Counted from the first letter of the stretch, positions 7,730 to 17,317 are shown. The stretch: 37,777 bases of DNA from Pseudomonadales bacterium (GCA_023254735.1 JALRKV010000031.1:1-37777), one strand, 5' to 3'. The notes: generated by a model not told the origin, from the sequence alone. Program-made: numbers and translations.

Positions 7730-8649
7730 AACTCGCTCTCCTCGATGGGTGGCGCGAAAACTGTGCGTCCCGAAGAGACAATTGAATGCCATCTTGGGTG
7801 TTCCCAGATGGCATTTTTTGTGGCTGAGGGTTCGAGGCGCGGATATTTACCGAGAGCCGTCCATCCGGATTCGAGCGTATGGAAATCCGAGCCGCAGGAG
7901 TAGTAAAGCGCGTGCTCGTTGGCGAGTTCGAGCAGTCGTTTCTTGGCGGTTGGGTCGAGATTGGCGTAGCTGACTTCCATCGCCTCGCCGCCTGCAGCAC
8001 GAAAATCGCAGATGAGGCGAGATAATTTGCTGCGGGTAAGCGGGTAGCGGCTTGGGTGCGCAAGAATCGCTATACCACCTGCGGCCTGAATTGCGCTAAC
8101 CGCCTGATCGAGGCTAGCCCAAATAGCTGCAACATACGCTTTTCCGCGCCTGCCAAGATAGGATTTAAACGCCTTTTGCTTGTTTTTGCAGATACCGCTG
8201 GCGACTAAAAAGTCGGCAATGTGGCTGCGAGTCAATGCGGTAGCGGGCAGGGCGGCGAGATAGTCGCGCGCGCCGGTTGCCCCGACAGTGTCGAGTTTGA
8301 CTGCGATCGCCTCTGCTCTCTGACGCCTATTGTTCTGCTGCTCACTTAAAAGAGCGTCGAGAGTCGGTGTCCGCAGCTCTTTCAAAAGTCCAACCACATG
8401 AATCTCGAGTCCATTCCAGTCGCAGGATAGTTCGACCCCGGCGATAAGTTTTAGCTGGCGCCAGCCTTCTTTGACCGCCGGTACGGTATCCTTTGGCGTC
8501 GCCTGCCACAGGTGCTCCACGCCGCAGAGGCAATCGTGATCTGTTAGCGCGAGATGGGTCAATCCACGTTCGAGAGCCGCGCTGACCAGGTACTCTGGAG
8601 TTTGGGCTCCGTCAGAGTAGTAGCTGTGGCAATGTAAATCGACATACAT
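7726..8649 (-). CDS. PHP-domain phosphoesterase (RnmA/YciV-like)
   Basis: A 307-residue metal-dependent phosphoesterase of the PHP family, close in length to E. coli RnmA/YciV (293 residues), a 5'-3' exonuclease and 3',5'-nucleoside bisphosphate phosphatase. Visible PHP motifs are H6-x-H8 in DLHCHSYYSDGA, LTDHDC, GVELSCDW, HVVGL, LAHPSRYPL and the C-terminal CGSDFH. All are metal-ligand stretches, so it should be active. Expected roles are maturation of short 5' ends of rRNA or removal of 3'-phosphoadenosine-type nucleotides; the exact substrate is inferred by family. It converges with the zinc-finger gene, overlapping by four bases, and stands alone on its strand. Confidence 0.88.
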   Translation of the reverse strand: MYVDLHCHSYYSDGAQTPEYLVSAALERGLTHLALTDHDCLCGVEHLWQATPKDTVPAVKEGWRQLKLIAGVELSCDWNGLEIHVVGLLKELRTPTLDALLSEQQNNRRQRAEAIAVKLDTVGATGARDYLAALPATALTRSHIADFLVASGICKNKQKAFKSYLGRRGKAYVAAIWASLDQAVSAIQAAGGIAILAHPSRYPLTRSKLSRLICDFRAAGGEAMEVSYANLDPTAKKRLLELANEHALYYSCGSDFHTLESGWTALGKYPRLEPSATKNAIWEHPRWHSIVSSGRTVFAPPIEESEF

Positions 8650-8790
8650 AGGGGATTGCTCATCGGTTCGTCGGATAGGGGCGTACGTGCAGTGTAGTAT
8701 GGCGGTAAAACTTTGTCGCTACATGCTATTTCGAGCCCGGCTCGGTGCCTTGATGCTGGAATCGCTCGTCGCCTCGATGGTGTCTTGTCT

Positions 8791-8823
8791 AATCTTGACT
8801 AATTCACTAGGTTATTCGATAAT
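8791..8823 (+). promoter_or_regulatory. iscR promoter overlapped by an IscR type 1-like operator
   Basis: TTGACT (8795-8800), a 17-base spacer and GATAAT (8818-8823) form a strong sigma-70 promoter. Overlapping it, 8791-8815 matches 20 of 25 positions of the type 1 IscR consensus as I recall it (ATASYYGACTRWWWYAGTCRRSTAT), with the left half and centre nearly perfect. This predicts autorepression by [2Fe-2S]-IscR as in E. coli. The start would be near 8830, only about 27 bases before the iscR ATG. Confidence 0.75.
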
Positions 8824-8856
8824 TTGCCCAGTTTCGAAGGAAAGCGAGGCGCCGCC

Positions 8857-9333
8857 ATGCGGTTAACAACAAAGGGTCGGTATGCCGTAACGGCGATGCT
8901 CGATCTCGCACTACATAAAAGCCAAGGCCCAATAAGCCTAAGCGATATTTCGTCAAGGCAGGCGATTTCGCTATCGTATCTCGAGCAGCTTTTTTCGAAG
9001 TTACGAAGAAGCGAGTTAGTCAGTAGCGTGCGTGGCCCCGGTGGCGGGTATGAGCTCAAGCGCGGTTCAGACGAGATCTACATCGCTCAAATTATCGATG
9101 CGGTTGACGAGTCTGTTGATACGACTAAATGTCAAGGGGCAGGAGACTGCCAAGGCGGAGAGACCTGTCTGACTCATTATTTATGGGAAGACCTGAGTGA
9201 ACAGATACACGCGTTTCTCGAGAGCATTAGTCTCGCTGACTTGGTCGCGAAAAACGAAGTGAGAAAAATAGCCGACAATCAAGATCGACGACAAATCATT
9301 GTGACAGAGATGTCTGCAGCCCTAGCACTCTAA
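8857..9333 (+). CDS. iscR: Iron-sulfur-sensing Rrf2 regulator IscR
   Basis: IscR holds a [2Fe-2S] cluster and represses the isc operon when clusters are plentiful. The 158-residue protein has an N-terminal winged helix-turn-helix ([42 protein letters not shown]) and the cluster ligands at C92, C98, C104 and H107, exactly the E. coli numbering when translation starts at the ATG at 8857. A TTG 33 bases upstream (8824) also keeps the frame open, but 8857 is preferred because of this numbering and the purine-rich AAGGAAAGCGAGG before it. It leads the Fe-S assembly operon and has an operator-like site over its promoter. Confidence 0.97.
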   Translation: MRLTTKGRYAVTAMLDLALHKSQGPISLSDISSRQAISLSYLEQLFSKLRRSELVSSVRGPGGGYELKRGSDEIYIAQIIDAVDESVDTTKCQGAGDCQGGETCLTHYLWEDLSEQIHAFLESISLADLVAKNEVRKIADNQDRRQIIVTEMSAALAL

Positions 9334-9341
9334 GGGGCATT

Positions 9342-9356
9342 GGCGCGAATCGCGCC
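9342..9356 (+). other. GC hairpin between iscR and iscS
   Basis: GGCGCG (9342-9347), loop AAT and CGCGCC (9351-9356) form a compact 6-bp stem nine bases after the iscR stop, with no T run. In E. coli a structured iscR-iscS spacer stabilises the iscR transcript after small-RNA-driven decay of the downstream part; a similar role here is speculative. Confidence 0.4.
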
Positions 9357-9471
9357 TCAGGTTTAAGAGGGTTGCAGTGCACAGAACCCGAGCCGAATAC
9401 CGACATGAGATTTTGATTCTGCGCATCAGTTATCGTGCAGGCTAAAACAGACTTTTACACCGGAGTACAAA

Positions 9472-10686
9472 ATGCAATTTCCGATCTATTTAGACTATTC
9501 GTCAACTTCACCTTGCGACCCTCGCGTGGCAGCGAAGATGGCTGAATGCCTCACGCTTGAAGCCAACTTTGGAAACCCTGCATCGCGTTCGCATAAATTT
9601 GGCTGGAAAGCCGAGGAAGCTGTTGAAAATGCCCGCAAGCAGGTCGCAGACCTTCTGAACTGCGATCCGCGTGAGATCGTCTGGACGTCAGGCGCGACTG
9701 AGTCGGACAATTTAGCGATAAAGGGCGCAGCTCATTTCTATAGCAAGAAGGGCAAACACATCGTAACCTCCAAAATTGAGCACAAGGCGGTTCTTGATAG
9801 CTGTCGACAGCTCGAGCGCGAAGGCTTCGAAGTAACCTATCTTGACCCAGATTCAAAGGGGATAATAAGCCCAGAGAGGGTAGCCGCGGCGATTCGTCCG
9901 GATACAACACTGGTTTCTCTCATGCACGTAAACAACGAAATCGGTGTGATAAACGACATCGAAGCGATCGGCAAGGTGACCCGCGAACACGGCGTGATTT
10001 TCCATGTAGATGCAGCACAGAGCACAGGCAAACTACCCATAGACATGGAGACTATGCAGGTAGATCTGATGTCTCTGACCGCGCACAAGACCTATGGCCC
10101 GAAAGGTATAGGCGCATTGTTTGTTCGCCGTAAACCACGAGTGCGTCTAGAGCCGCAAATGCACGGCGGTGGCCACGAGCGCGGTATGCGCTCGGGCACG
10201 CTCGCGACGCATCAGATAGTGGGCATGGGTGAAGCGTTTCATCTCGCAATGCTAGAAATGGATGCCGACAATGCGCGTATCCTCAAACTGCGTAACCGTT
10301 TGCTCGAAGGCCTCCAGGATATGGAAGAAGTCTATGTGAACGGGGATCTCGATCACCGCGTTGCCGCCAATCTCAATATTAGCTTCAATTTTGTCGAGGG
10401 CGAGTCCCTGATGATGGCGCTGCGCAACCTGGCCGTGTCATCCGGTTCGGCGTGTACGTCTGCCAGTCTCGAGCCCTCCTATGTGCTCCGTGCGATCGGG
10501 CTTAATGATGAGTTGGCGCATAGCTCTCTGCGGATGACCATAGGTCGTTTCACAACCGAGGAAGAGATCGACTACGCAATCGAAAAAGTCAAAGAAGCGG
10601 TTGGCAAGCTTCGCGATTTGTCGCCGCTTTGGGATATGTACAAGGACGGCGTCGACTTAAGCAAGATTCAGTGGGCGGCACACTAA
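9472..10686 (+). CDS. iscS: Cysteine desulfurase IscS
   Basis: A PLP enzyme that takes sulfur from L-cysteine and passes it as a persulfide to IscU and tRNA-thiolation partners. At 404 residues it is the same length as E. coli IscS and aligns along its length from memory. The PLP lysine lies in [14 protein letters not shown] (expected K206) and the persulfide cysteine in [14 protein letters not shown] (expected C328). The C-terminal [13 protein letters not shown] tail that contacts IscU is present. A GGAG sequence precedes the ATG. Twenty-four bases separate it from iscU. Confidence 0.98.
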   Translation: MQFPIYLDYSSTSPCDPRVAAKMAECLTLEANFGNPASRSHKFGWKAEEAVENARKQVADLLNCDPREIVWTSGATESDNLAIKGAAHFYSKKGKHIVTSKIEHKAVLDSCRQLEREGFEVTYLDPDSKGIISPERVAAAIRPDTTLVSLMHVNNEIGVINDIEAIGKVTREHGVIFHVDAAQSTGKLPIDMETMQVDLMSLTAHKTYGPKGIGALFVRRKPRVRLEPQMHGGGHERGMRSGTLATHQIVGMGEAFHLAMLEMDADNARILKLRNRLLEGLQDMEEVYVNGDLDHRVAANLNISFNFVEGESLMMALRNLAVSSGSACTSASLEPSYVLRAIGLNDELAHSSLRMTIGRFTTEEEIDYAIEKVKEAVGKLRDLSPLWDMYKDGVDLSKIQWAAH

Positions 10687-10710
10687 TTAATTTTTAACGA
10701 GGAGTCTAAA

Positions 10711-11094
10711 ATGGCTTATTCAGAAAAAGTAATCGATCACTATGAGAACCCACGTAACGTCGGCAAGATGGACGATTCTGACCTCAATGTAGGCACCGGT
10801 ATGGTTGGTGCTCCAGCGTGCGGTGACGTGATGCGCCTGCAGATCAAGGTGAATGCCGATGGCGTGATCGAAGATGCGAAATTTAAAACGTACGGCTGTG
10901 GCTCTGCTATCGCATCCAGTTCTCTTCTAACCGAGTGGGTGAAAGGGCGTTCATTAGACGAAGCAACGGCGATTAAAAATTCAGATATCGCCGAAGAACT
11001 AGGGCTTCCGCCAGTGAAGATCCACTGTTCAGTGCTCGCAGAAGACGCAATTAAAGCAGCGATTGCAGACGTTAAAGCGAAGCGCGGCGCATAG
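10711..11094 (+). CDS. iscU: Iron-sulfur cluster scaffold IscU
   Basis: The 127-residue scaffold on which [2Fe-2S] clusters are built before HscA/HscB-driven release. The three ligand cysteines are present: C37 (GAPACGD), C63 (YGCGSA) and C106 (KIHCSVL). The LPPVK motif just before the last cysteine is the HscA recognition sequence. The start follows a strong GAGGAG site. It sits between iscS and iscA, with only three bases before iscA, so translational coupling is likely. Confidence 0.98.
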   Translation: MAYSEKVIDHYENPRNVGKMDDSDLNVGTGMVGAPACGDVMRLQIKVNADGVIEDAKFKTYGCGSAIASSSLLTEWVKGRSLDEATAIKNSDIAEELGLPPVKIHCSVLAEDAIKAAIADVKAKRGA

Positions 11095-11097
11095 TTC

Positions 11098-11421
11098 ATG
11101 GCGATTACTATTACTCCTGCGGCAGCTGCCCATGTAGCCGAACAGATGAACGCGCGCGGCCATGGCATAGGGATTCGCGTGGGTGTGAAGACCACAGGGT
11201 GTTCGGGCATGGCGTATGTGCTCGAATTCGTCGACAAGCTTGAGGTGGGTGATCAAGTGTTCGAACAGTCCGGCATTAAAGTGGTCGTAGATCCTAAAAG
11301 CTTGTTGTATATCGACGGCACTGAAATGGATTTCGTTAAGCAGGGCGTCAATGAGGGATTCGAATTTACTAATCCGAATGCCAAGGGTGAATGTGGCTGC
11401 GGCGAAAGTTTTAGCGTCTGA
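11098..11421 (+). CDS. iscA: A-type iron-sulfur carrier IscA
   Basis: A 107-residue A-type carrier that binds Fe or Fe-S clusters and delivers them to apoproteins, mainly [4Fe-4S] enzymes. The invariant cysteines are C35 (KTTGCSGM), C99 and C101 (GECGCGESF), the same numbering as E. coli IscA. It starts three bases after the iscU stop and has no separate ribosome site of note, fitting coupled translation. A 155-base spacer without obvious genes follows before hscB. Confidence 0.97.
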   Translation: MAITITPAAAAHVAEQMNARGHGIGIRVGVKTTGCSGMAYVLEFVDKLEVGDQVFEQSGIKVVVDPKSLLYIDGTEMDFVKQGVNEGFEFTNPNAKGECGCGESFSV

Positions 11422-11576
11422 GTTCCCTCGCCGCTGATTGAGAATCTGTCGGCAGATTCGCGCAATAGCGCGCCGCGACGGCAATTAACTAACCGACATC
11501 GGATAGCTTAGTTCATGGGTTGGCGGGTGCGACGTCGGTGCCAAAGCTCAGCAGCGACTTTACAAGGCAAAGGATC

Positions 11577-12107
11577 ATGCAAGTCCCCGAAGACTACTTC
11601 TCTCTCTTTTCTCTCGAGCGTCGCTTCGAAATCGATAAGAAAGCGCTCACCGCTAATTTCCGCGCGCTACAGAATGAAAACCATCCTGACAGGGTTGCCG
11701 CCGACGACGAGCAGGCCAAATTGTTGGCAGTGCAGAAGAGCAGTCTTCTGAATGATGCGTATGCAACCCTCAAGTCGCCTCTTGCCAGAGCGGGCTACCT
11801 TCTTAAGCTGCGAGGCGTCGATGTAGAGAGTGTTTCACAGGGCGACCTTGATATGGGTGTTCTGCTGGAACAGATGGAGTTGAGAGAACAAGTCGCCGAG
11901 GCGCCAGCGGGGGAGGCGGGACTTGCCATCCTCTCGCCGATCAAACGTGATATCGAAAACAGGATCGCAGCGCGAGAGCAGCGCTTTGTCGCCAACCTAG
12001 AGGCGGACGATCTGGTCAGCGCAAAACGCGTGTTCCACGAACTGCAGTTTTTGCACAAATTATTTCAAGAAATAGAGGTGAGCGAAGAAAAGCGTCTTGG
12101 CTATTGA
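11577..12107 (+). CDS. hscB: J-domain co-chaperone HscB
   Basis: HscB delivers IscU to the Hsp70 HscA and stimulates its ATPase. The J domain occupies about residues 5-75 with the HPD tripeptide at 36-38 (ENHPDRV), and the C-terminal helical bundle that grips IscU follows. I choose the ATG at 11577 (176 residues, product starting MQVPEDYFSLFSLE), which matches the length and beginning of known HscB (about 171). The frame stays open upstream to a TTG at 11520, but those extra 19 residues have no family counterpart. An AAAGGA lies unusually close to the ATG. Confidence 0.94.
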   Translation: MQVPEDYFSLFSLERRFEIDKKALTANFRALQNENHPDRVAADDEQAKLLAVQKSSLLNDAYATLKSPLARAGYLLKLRGVDVESVSQGDLDMGVLLEQMELREQVAEAPAGEAGLAILSPIKRDIENRIAAREQRFVANLEADDLVSAKRVFHELQFLHKLFQEIEVSEEKRLGY

Positions 12108-12165
12108 ATTCCACAGCCATCAAGTTGTTAAGAATTCGGCTAACCGATGCCCTTCGTGAAGAGTT

Positions 12166-14001
12166 ATGGCGTTACTACAGATACAAGAGCCAGGCGGTAA
12201 GCCTGCAAGACCGAAACATCGGCTAGCGGTAGGCATAGACCTCGGCACGACGAATTCGCTTGTCGCGGCTCGCTGTGGACTTAAAGTCGAGACGTTGCCC
12301 GATGAGGGCGGCGAGCACCTTCTGCCTTCTATCGTTCACTATGGCAGCGACGGCCTCATTTCTGTTGGTAAAAAAGCAAAAACGTTTGCACTCACTGACC
12401 CTAAGAACACCCTTGTCTCGGTAAAGCGCATGCTCGGTAAAGGGCTCTCCGAGCTTCGACAACTCGGCCACTATTTACCCTACGAATTTGACGCAGCCAG
12501 AGACGATACGGCGCCTGCAGTGCTGACTAGGGCCGGCAGTAAAGATCCTGTCTCAGTTTCTTCCGATATTTTGTCTGCGTTAAAAGCCCGCGCCGAGAAT
12601 GCACTGAAAGGTGAGCTCGAAGGGGCGGTTATTACTGTCCCTGCATATTTTAACGATGCCCAGCGCCAGCAAACGAAAGAGGCGGCTGAGCTCGCCGGCA
12701 TCAACGTCCTGCGGTTGCTAAACGAACCCACCGCCGCGGCGGTAGCCTATGGCTTGGACAGCGCCGATCAAGGCAATATTGTTGTCTTCGATCTTGGCGG
12801 CGGCACATTCGATGTGTCGCTGCTTAGCCTCACACGGGGGGTGTTCGAGGTATTGTCGACGGGGGGCGATACCAACTTAGGGGGTGATGACTTCGATCGA
12901 TTGTTGGCGACATGGCTGATAGCACAAAGCGGCGATGCGGCGGTGAGTGAAGGTGAGGCATTGCAACTGGCCAATGACTTAAAGCATCAGCTTAGTGACG
13001 TCGAAGAAGTTAAATTCACCATGGGAGACTACCGAGGATCTCTGTCTCGAGAGCAGTTTGCCGAGATCGCTAAGGAGCCGCTTAGCCGCGCCATGATGAT
13101 CTGCCGTCGCTCCCTTCGCGACGCGCGACTTGAACTCGATGAAATCGATAATGTGGTTCTAGTCGGCGGATCTACGCGAATGCCACTTGTCCGTGCCGCC
13201 GTGGCGGAATTTTTCGGGCGCGAGCCACTAACAAGTATTGACCCCGATAAAGTAGTCGCCGTTGGTGCGGGCATTCAAGCAGATGTTCTTATCGGCAATA
13301 AATCTGATTCCGATTTTCTTCTGCTCGACGTTACCCCGCTTTCGTTGGGCATTGAAACGATGGGTGAGTTGGTCGAAAAAATTATCCCGCGTAACACGAC
13401 AATTCCAGTCTCTCGCGCACAGGAATTCACCACGTTTAAAGACGGCCAAACGGCTATGGCGCTCCACGTATTGCAGGGCGAACGCGAGGCCGTCGCTGAT
13501 TGCCGTTCACTTGCCCGTTTTACCCTACGGGGAATTCCGAGCATGGTCGCCGGGGCAGCAAAGATCCGGGTAACTTTTCAAGTAGATGCCGACGGCCTGT
13601 TGAGCGTGAGCGCAGAGGAGACCTTGACGGGCGTTAAATCCGAAATTCAGGTCAAACCAAGCTACGGTCTAGAAGCAGAGACGATTGAAAGCATGCTGCA
13701 GGCCTCGCAGGAGAATGCGCGTGCGGATATGGAGTTGAGGTCCCTGCAGGAAGCAAAAGTCGATGCGATGCAGTTGATTGATGCGGTCGCCGCAGCGGTC
13801 ATCGCCGACCCCCAGTTGCTAGAAGAAGGTGAAGAGCAGCGGATTAACCAAGGTGTCGCTGCGCTCGCTGCGGCACTCGAAAATGGATCCAGCGCAGAGG
13901 TGAGCGACCTCACTGCCGCGCTGAATCGGATAAGCGGAGATTTCGCTGCTAGACGCATGGACGCGCATATTTCCCGAGCGCTACAGGGCGAATCGATTTA
14001 G
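12166..14001 (+). CDS. hscA: Specialised Hsp70 chaperone HscA
   Basis: HscA uses ATP to help release the Fe-S cluster from IscU, working with HscB. The 611-residue protein (E. coli 616) has the Hsp70 ATPase signatures: GIDLGTTNS near residue 23, [12 protein letters not shown] and [10 protein letters not shown]. The substrate-binding domain begins around residue 390 ([16 protein letters not shown]) and a helical lid ends the protein. It follows hscB after 58 bases and precedes fdx. The lack of a GGMP-type C-terminal tail, as in other HscA proteins, distinguishes it from DnaK. Confidence 0.97.
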   Translation: MALLQIQEPGGKPARPKHRLAVGIDLGTTNSLVAARCGLKVETLPDEGGEHLLPSIVHYGSDGLISVGKKAKTFALTDPKNTLVSVKRMLGKGLSELRQLGHYLPYEFDAARDDTAPAVLTRAGSKDPVSVSSDILSALKARAENALKGELEGAVITVPAYFNDAQRQQTKEAAELAGINVLRLLNEPTAAAVAYGLDSADQGNIVVFDLGGGTFDVSLLSLTRGVFEVLSTGGDTNLGGDDFDRLLATWLIAQSGDAAVSEGEALQLANDLKHQLSDVEEVKFTMGDYRGSLSREQFAEIAKEPLSRAMMICRRSLRDARLELDEIDNVVLVGGSTRMPLVRAAVAEFFGREPLTSIDPDKVVAVGAGIQADVLIGNKSDSDFLLLDVTPLSLGIETMGELVEKIIPRNTTIPVSRAQEFTTFKDGQTAMALHVLQGEREAVADCRSLARFTLRGIPSMVAGAAKIRVTFQVDADGLLSVSAEETLTGVKSEIQVKPSYGLEAETIESMLQASQENARADMELRSLQEAKVDAMQLIDAVAAAVIADPQLLEEGEEQRINQGVAALAAALENGSSAEVSDLTAALNRISGDFAARRMDAHISRALQGESI

Positions 14002-14101
14002 GCCAAAGCAGGAAAGGCGAGTGACCGACACGCTAATTAATCAGTAGTGCGCGACTTCATCTGCAGGCACTACAAAGACGATCAAACAGAGGAGAGGCGC
14101 T

Positions 14102-14440
14102 ATGCCTAAAATTACCTTTCTACCGCACGAAACAATTTGCCCCGAGGGCGCGGTTATCGAAGCTGAGTCAAATGAGACGATTCTCAACGTTGCGCTTGCG
14201 AATAAGCTGTCTATTGAACACGCCTGTGAGAAATCCTGTGCCTGCACTACGTGCCACGTGATTGTGCGCGAAGGCTTCTATTCGCTCGAAGATGCCGAGG
14301 AGAACGAAGAGGATTATCTCGACAAGGCTTGGGGGCTGGAGCCGGAATCACGGCTCAGCTGTCAGGCGAAAGTTGGGAGCGAAGACTTGGTTATCGAAAT
14401 TCCCAAATACACAATTAACATGGTGTCTGAGGTCCACTAG
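14102..14440 (+). CDS. fdx: [2Fe-2S] ferredoxin of the isc operon
   Basis: A 112-residue adrenodoxin-type ferredoxin that supplies electrons during cluster assembly on IscU/IscS. Ligands are C42, C48, C51 and the distal cysteine near residue 87 (SRLSCQA); the non-ligand C46 of E. coli Fdx is also kept. The acidic helix [12 protein letters not shown] used for partner docking is evident. A GAGGAGAGG ribosome site precedes the ATG. It ends with a VSEVH tail and is followed 36 bases later by iscX. Confidence 0.97.
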   Translation: MPKITFLPHETICPEGAVIEAESNETILNVALANKLSIEHACEKSCACTTCHVIVREGFYSLEDAEENEEDYLDKAWGLEPESRLSCQAKVGSEDLVIEIPKYTINMVSEVH

Positions 14441-14476
14441 CGTGACCTTCTCACCCTATCTTTCGGAGGCGACCTC

Positions 14477-14680
14477 ATGAGTTTACGCTGGACAGATGTC
14501 AGTGAAATAGCAATGGGCCTATTTGATCAGCACCCCGATGTCGATCCGCAGTATGTGCGCTTTACTGATCTTCACCGTTGGGTCTGTGAATTAGAAGACT
14601 TTAGTGATGACCCTGAGCGAAGCGGGGAGAAGATCCTTGAAGCGATTCAAGCGGCATGGATCGAAGAGGCTGCCGACTAA
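14477..14680 (+). CDS. iscX: Fe-S assembly protein IscX (YfhJ)
   Basis: A 67-residue acidic protein that binds IscS and iron and modulates the rate of cluster synthesis. The family pattern is clear: [22 protein letters not shown], then [20 protein letters not shown] and [12 protein letters not shown]. An aspartate/glutamate-rich face suits iron binding. It closes the isc operon proper, with GGAGG in the sequence before its start (14465-14469). The final spacer before ndk is 116 bases and contains a -10-like TATAAT. Confidence 0.96.
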   Translation: MSLRWTDVSEIAMGLFDQHPDVDPQYVRFTDLHRWVCELEDFSDDPERSGEKILEAIQAAWIEEAAD

Positions 14681-14728
14681 TCGGTTGGGAATTGCGCAAT
14701 AATCGTATAAGAATTGAGCAAATGTGCG

Positions 14729-14734
14729 TATAAT
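14729..14734 (+). promoter_or_regulatory. Possible -10 element upstream of ndk
   Basis: A perfect TATAAT at 14729-14734 lies 62 bases before the ndk ATG, with a TG two bases upstream that is one position off an extended -10. No -35 hexamer exists at 16-18 bases, so this is only a candidate for a separate ndk promoter. Confidence 0.35.
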
Positions 14735-14796
14735 ACGCGCTCTTTAAAATACATGAGCCGCGATGTCTGGCTCTTCTAGCTAAATTTGGAGTCACA

Positions 14797-15219
14797 ATGG
14801 CGATTGAACGCACACTTTCTATCATTAAGCCCGATGCCGTAGCAAAGAACGTCATTGGCGAAATCTATAGCCGTTTTGAAAAGGCAGGTCTGAAGATTGT
14901 TGCCTCTAAAATGCTCCGTCTCGATGACGAGCTCGCAGGCGGCTTTTACGCGGAACACCGCGAGCGCGGCTTTTTCGGCGATCTCATTGCCTTTATGACG
15001 TCTGGGCCCGTGATGGTTCAAGTCCTCGAAGGCGAGGGCGCTGTTCTGAAGAATCGTGAGCTTATGGGAGCAACTAACCCCGCCGAAGCAGCGGCAGGAA
15101 CGATTCGCGCGGATTTTGCGGTCTCAATAGATGCGAACGCGGTACACGGTTCCGACTCTGTTGAGTCAGCACAACGCGAAGTAAGCTATTTCTTCAAAGA
15201 CGAAGAGATCTGTTCATAA
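14797..15219 (+). CDS. ndk: Nucleoside diphosphate kinase
   Basis: Transfers the gamma-phosphate of ATP to other nucleoside diphosphates through a phosphohistidine, balancing NTP pools. The 140-residue protein shows the family start [18 protein letters not shown], the middle block [20 protein letters not shown] and the active-site histidine H117 in [19 protein letters not shown] site precedes the ATG. Its position between iscX and rlmN is the same as in Pseudomonas. A hairpin follows its stop. Confidence 0.98.
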   Translation: MAIERTLSIIKPDAVAKNVIGEIYSRFEKAGLKIVASKMLRLDDELAGGFYAEHRERGFFGDLIAFMTSGPVMVQVLEGEGAVLKNRELMGATNPAEAAAGTIRADFAVSIDANAVHGSDSVESAQREVSYFFKDEEICS

Positions 15220-15232
15220 ACAGCTAACACTT

Positions 15233-15254
15233 GCGCCAGCGTCCATGCTGGCGC
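15233..15254 (+). other. 8-bp hairpin between ndk and rlmN
   Basis: GCGCCAGC (15233-15240), loop GTCCAT and GCTGGCGC (15247-15254) form a perfect 8-bp stem followed by GGTTATTG rather than a T run. It may slow polymerase or protect the ndk 3' end; it is not a convincing full terminator. Confidence 0.45.
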
Positions 15255-15307
15255 GGTTATTGCGCGGTGGGCCCGCCCTGCGGGTACTGCTAGGAGACTG
15301 ATTCGTC

Positions 15308-16459
15308 ATGACGCTGGCAGCCAAACCTAATCTGGCAGGAATGAGCCTCGCTCAGCTGCGCGACTACTTCCATTCTCTCGGCGAAAAGCCCTTTCGCGCC
15401 GCGCAAGTCCTGAAATGGATCCATCAGCGCGGTGTCATCGATATCCAAGCGATGACAGATATTAGTAAACCCCTTCGTGATCGACTTTCCGCAGAAGCCG
15501 AAATTGTCCTTCCTACGATCGTCGAAGACTATGCGTCCGAGGACGGCTCGTATAAGTGGATTATCGAAGTGGCCAGCGGCAGTCGCGTCGAAATGGTTTA
15601 TATTCCGGAGTCAGGCCGCGGCACGCTCTGCGTTTCTTCACAGGCAGGCTGCACGCTCGACTGTTCGTTCTGTGCCACCGGCAAGCAAGGCTTTAATAGT
15701 AATTTAACCGTCGCTGAGATAATCGGTCAGCTGTGGTGGGCAAACAAGCGCCTCGGTGGTTTTGATGGCCTTGCGGAACGACCAGTTAGCAACGTGGTTA
15801 TGATGGGGATGGGCGAACCGCTGCTCAACTTCGAGCCAGTTATGGATGCGCTCTCGCTGATGATGGAAGACTGCGCTTACGGCCTATCCAAGCGTAAAGT
15901 AACGATCAGTACCTCGGGTGTTGTACCGGCAATCGACAGGCTTAAAGACTACACTGACGCCTCTATTGCTGTTTCGCTCCACGCGCCCAACGATGAGCTG
16001 CGCAGCCAGCTGGTGCCCATTAATAAAAAATACCCTATTGAGACGCTGCTAGCCTCTGTCAAAGGCTATATGGCGAGCTTGAACGACAAGCGCGTGCCGG
16101 TCATTGAATACACGCTCATTGCTGGCGTCAATGATCATCGACAGCATGCTCGCGAGCTCGCCGAGCTTCTTCGCGAGTTTCCCTGCAAGATCAATATTAT
16201 TCCGTTCAACCCTTTTTCCTTGAGCGACTATCGTCGGCCTAGCAACACATCGATTACTAATTTTCGGCAGATTCTGCAGCAGGCAGGGTATACCGTCACC
16301 GTGCGTACCACGCGAGCCGATGATATTGGCGCGGCGTGCGGCCAGCTTGTTGGCAACGTAGCGGATCAGACTAAGCGCAATAGCCGCCATCTTGCGAAGC
16401 ACGCCGAAAACATCATTGCCGCTTCATCGGATTCGGCGAGCGTAACGAAGCTGGCCTAA
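15308..16459 (+). CDS. rlmN: Dual-specificity 23S rRNA/tRNA methyltransferase RlmN
   Basis: A radical-SAM enzyme that methylates C2 of adenosine 2503 in 23S rRNA and A37 in some tRNAs. The 383-residue protein (E. coli 384) has the CxxxCxxC cluster motif at C115, C119 and C122 (CTLDCSFCATGKQGF), the GMGEPLLN motif and the resolving cysteine C344 in GAACGQL. The N-terminal helical RNA-binding domain (PFRAAQVLKWIHQRG) is intact. GGAG precedes the start. The stop is 25 bases from pilW, so the two are likely cotranscribed. Confidence 0.97.
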   Translation: MTLAAKPNLAGMSLAQLRDYFHSLGEKPFRAAQVLKWIHQRGVIDIQAMTDISKPLRDRLSAEAEIVLPTIVEDYASEDGSYKWIIEVASGSRVEMVYIPESGRGTLCVSSQAGCTLDCSFCATGKQGFNSNLTVAEIIGQLWWANKRLGGFDGLAERPVSNVVMMGMGEPLLNFEPVMDALSLMMEDCAYGLSKRKVTISTSGVVPAIDRLKDYTDASIAVSLHAPNDELRSQLVPINKKYPIETLLASVKGYMASLNDKRVPVIEYTLIAGVNDHRQHARELAELLREFPCKINIIPFNPFSLSDYRRPSNTSITNFRQILQQAGYTVTVRTTRADDIGAACGQLVGNVADQTKRNSRHLAKHAENIIAASSDSASVTKLA

Positions 16460-16484
16460 TGGTGAAAAAAAAGAAGGTAACGCT

Positions 16485-17312
16485 ATGCAGAATCCGCAGT
16501 CGAAAACCTTCACAACTGCGCTTGGGCAATGCGTGTGTGGCCCTCATGGACGCGCCGCATTGCGGGTGCTATTCGCAGCGGTGTTTTTAACCTCGTCCGT
16601 TTCGTGTGTGACGACAACCACAGGCGGATTCGAGCCCGAGGCCTCAGAAAAACAAGCCGTGATTGACTATTCGCGTCTCGCGCTTGCGTATTTCGAAAGC
16701 GGGGATTTGGCGTCAGCGCGGCGCAATGCAGAGAACGCATTGGCGATCGACAGCCGCGCAGCGGATAGCCTTGAGGTGTTAGCACTAGTCTCACAGCGCG
16801 AAGGGGATCTCAGCCTCGCCGAGGAATTTTTCGTCCGTGCGCTGCGAGAGGACTCGCAGGCTTCACGTATCCGAAACAATTATGCGGCATTCTTATTTGA
16901 GCGTACGCGCTATGTGGACGCACAGCGGCACCTGCGCCGAGTAGTCTCTGATGCCGGCTATGCGGGGCGAGCACAGGCTTATGAAAATCTCGGCTTGACG
17001 TTACTCGAATTACAGGACCCTGAGGGTGCGCAAGAGGCGTTTCTGCGCGCAGCTAAGCTTGACTCAGCGTTAGTGCAGTCGCCGCTTGAGCTAGGTATCC
17101 TTAGTATTCAGCATGAAGAATGGCTTGAAGCTCGTGCGTGGTTTGAGCGCTACCTAAATGCTAGAACCAGCGCGGGTGTCGCCGAGTCAGTGGCGCATAG
17201 CACTGGGGCGCTGCGCGCGGGGCGAGACCTCGCGACTGCCTCGGGTGATTACAAGGCAGCGGCAACATGGCAGCGCCTACTCGATGCGAGAAGCTCGGCT
17301 GCTAATCAATAA
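16485..17312 (+). CDS. pilW: Type IV pilus biogenesis lipoprotein PilW/PilF
   Basis: A TPR lipoprotein needed for assembly of the PilQ secretin in the outer membrane. The 275-residue product has a long N-terminus ending in a lipobox-like TSSVSC (C41), though S at -3 is less usual. About four to six tetratricopeptide repeats follow (for example YSRLALAYFESGDLASARRNAENAL and AYENLGLTLLELQDPEGAQEAFLRA). Placement between rlmN and rodZ is the conserved location of this gene. A GAAGG site precedes the ATG. It implies the host can make type IV pili, though no other pil gene is in the window. Confidence 0.88.
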   Translation: MQNPQSKTFTTALGQCVCGPHGRAALRVLFAAVFLTSSVSCVTTTTGGFEPEASEKQAVIDYSRLALAYFESGDLASARRNAENALAIDSRAADSLEVLALVSQREGDLSLAEEFFVRALREDSQASRIRNNYAAFLFERTRYVDAQRHLRRVVSDAGYAGRAQAYENLGLTLLELQDPEGAQEAFLRAAKLDSALVQSPLELGILSIQHEEWLEARAWFERYLNARTSAGVAESVAHSTGALRAGRDLATASGDYKAAATWQRLLDARSSAANQ

Positions 17313-17317
17313 TAAAC

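Noticed and set aside
8824..8856. TTG start extending IscR by 11 residues
   Set aside because: Starting at 8857 gives the exact E. coli ligand numbering (C92, C98, C104, H107) and has a better ribosome site; TTG 8824 also lies within the predicted promoter/transcript start zone.
11029..11484. 151-codon minus-strand frame over iscU/iscA
   Set aside because: Antisense shadow of two certain genes with no domain of its own.
15248..15264. Second sigma-54-like match (CTGGCGCGGTTATTGCG) upstream of rlmN
   Set aside because: GG and GC are ten bases apart, but the conserved A of TGGCA is G and the site overlaps the right arm of the ndk-rlmN hairpin. It is more likely a by-product of GC-rich sequence, and it shows that such matches can occur by chance.
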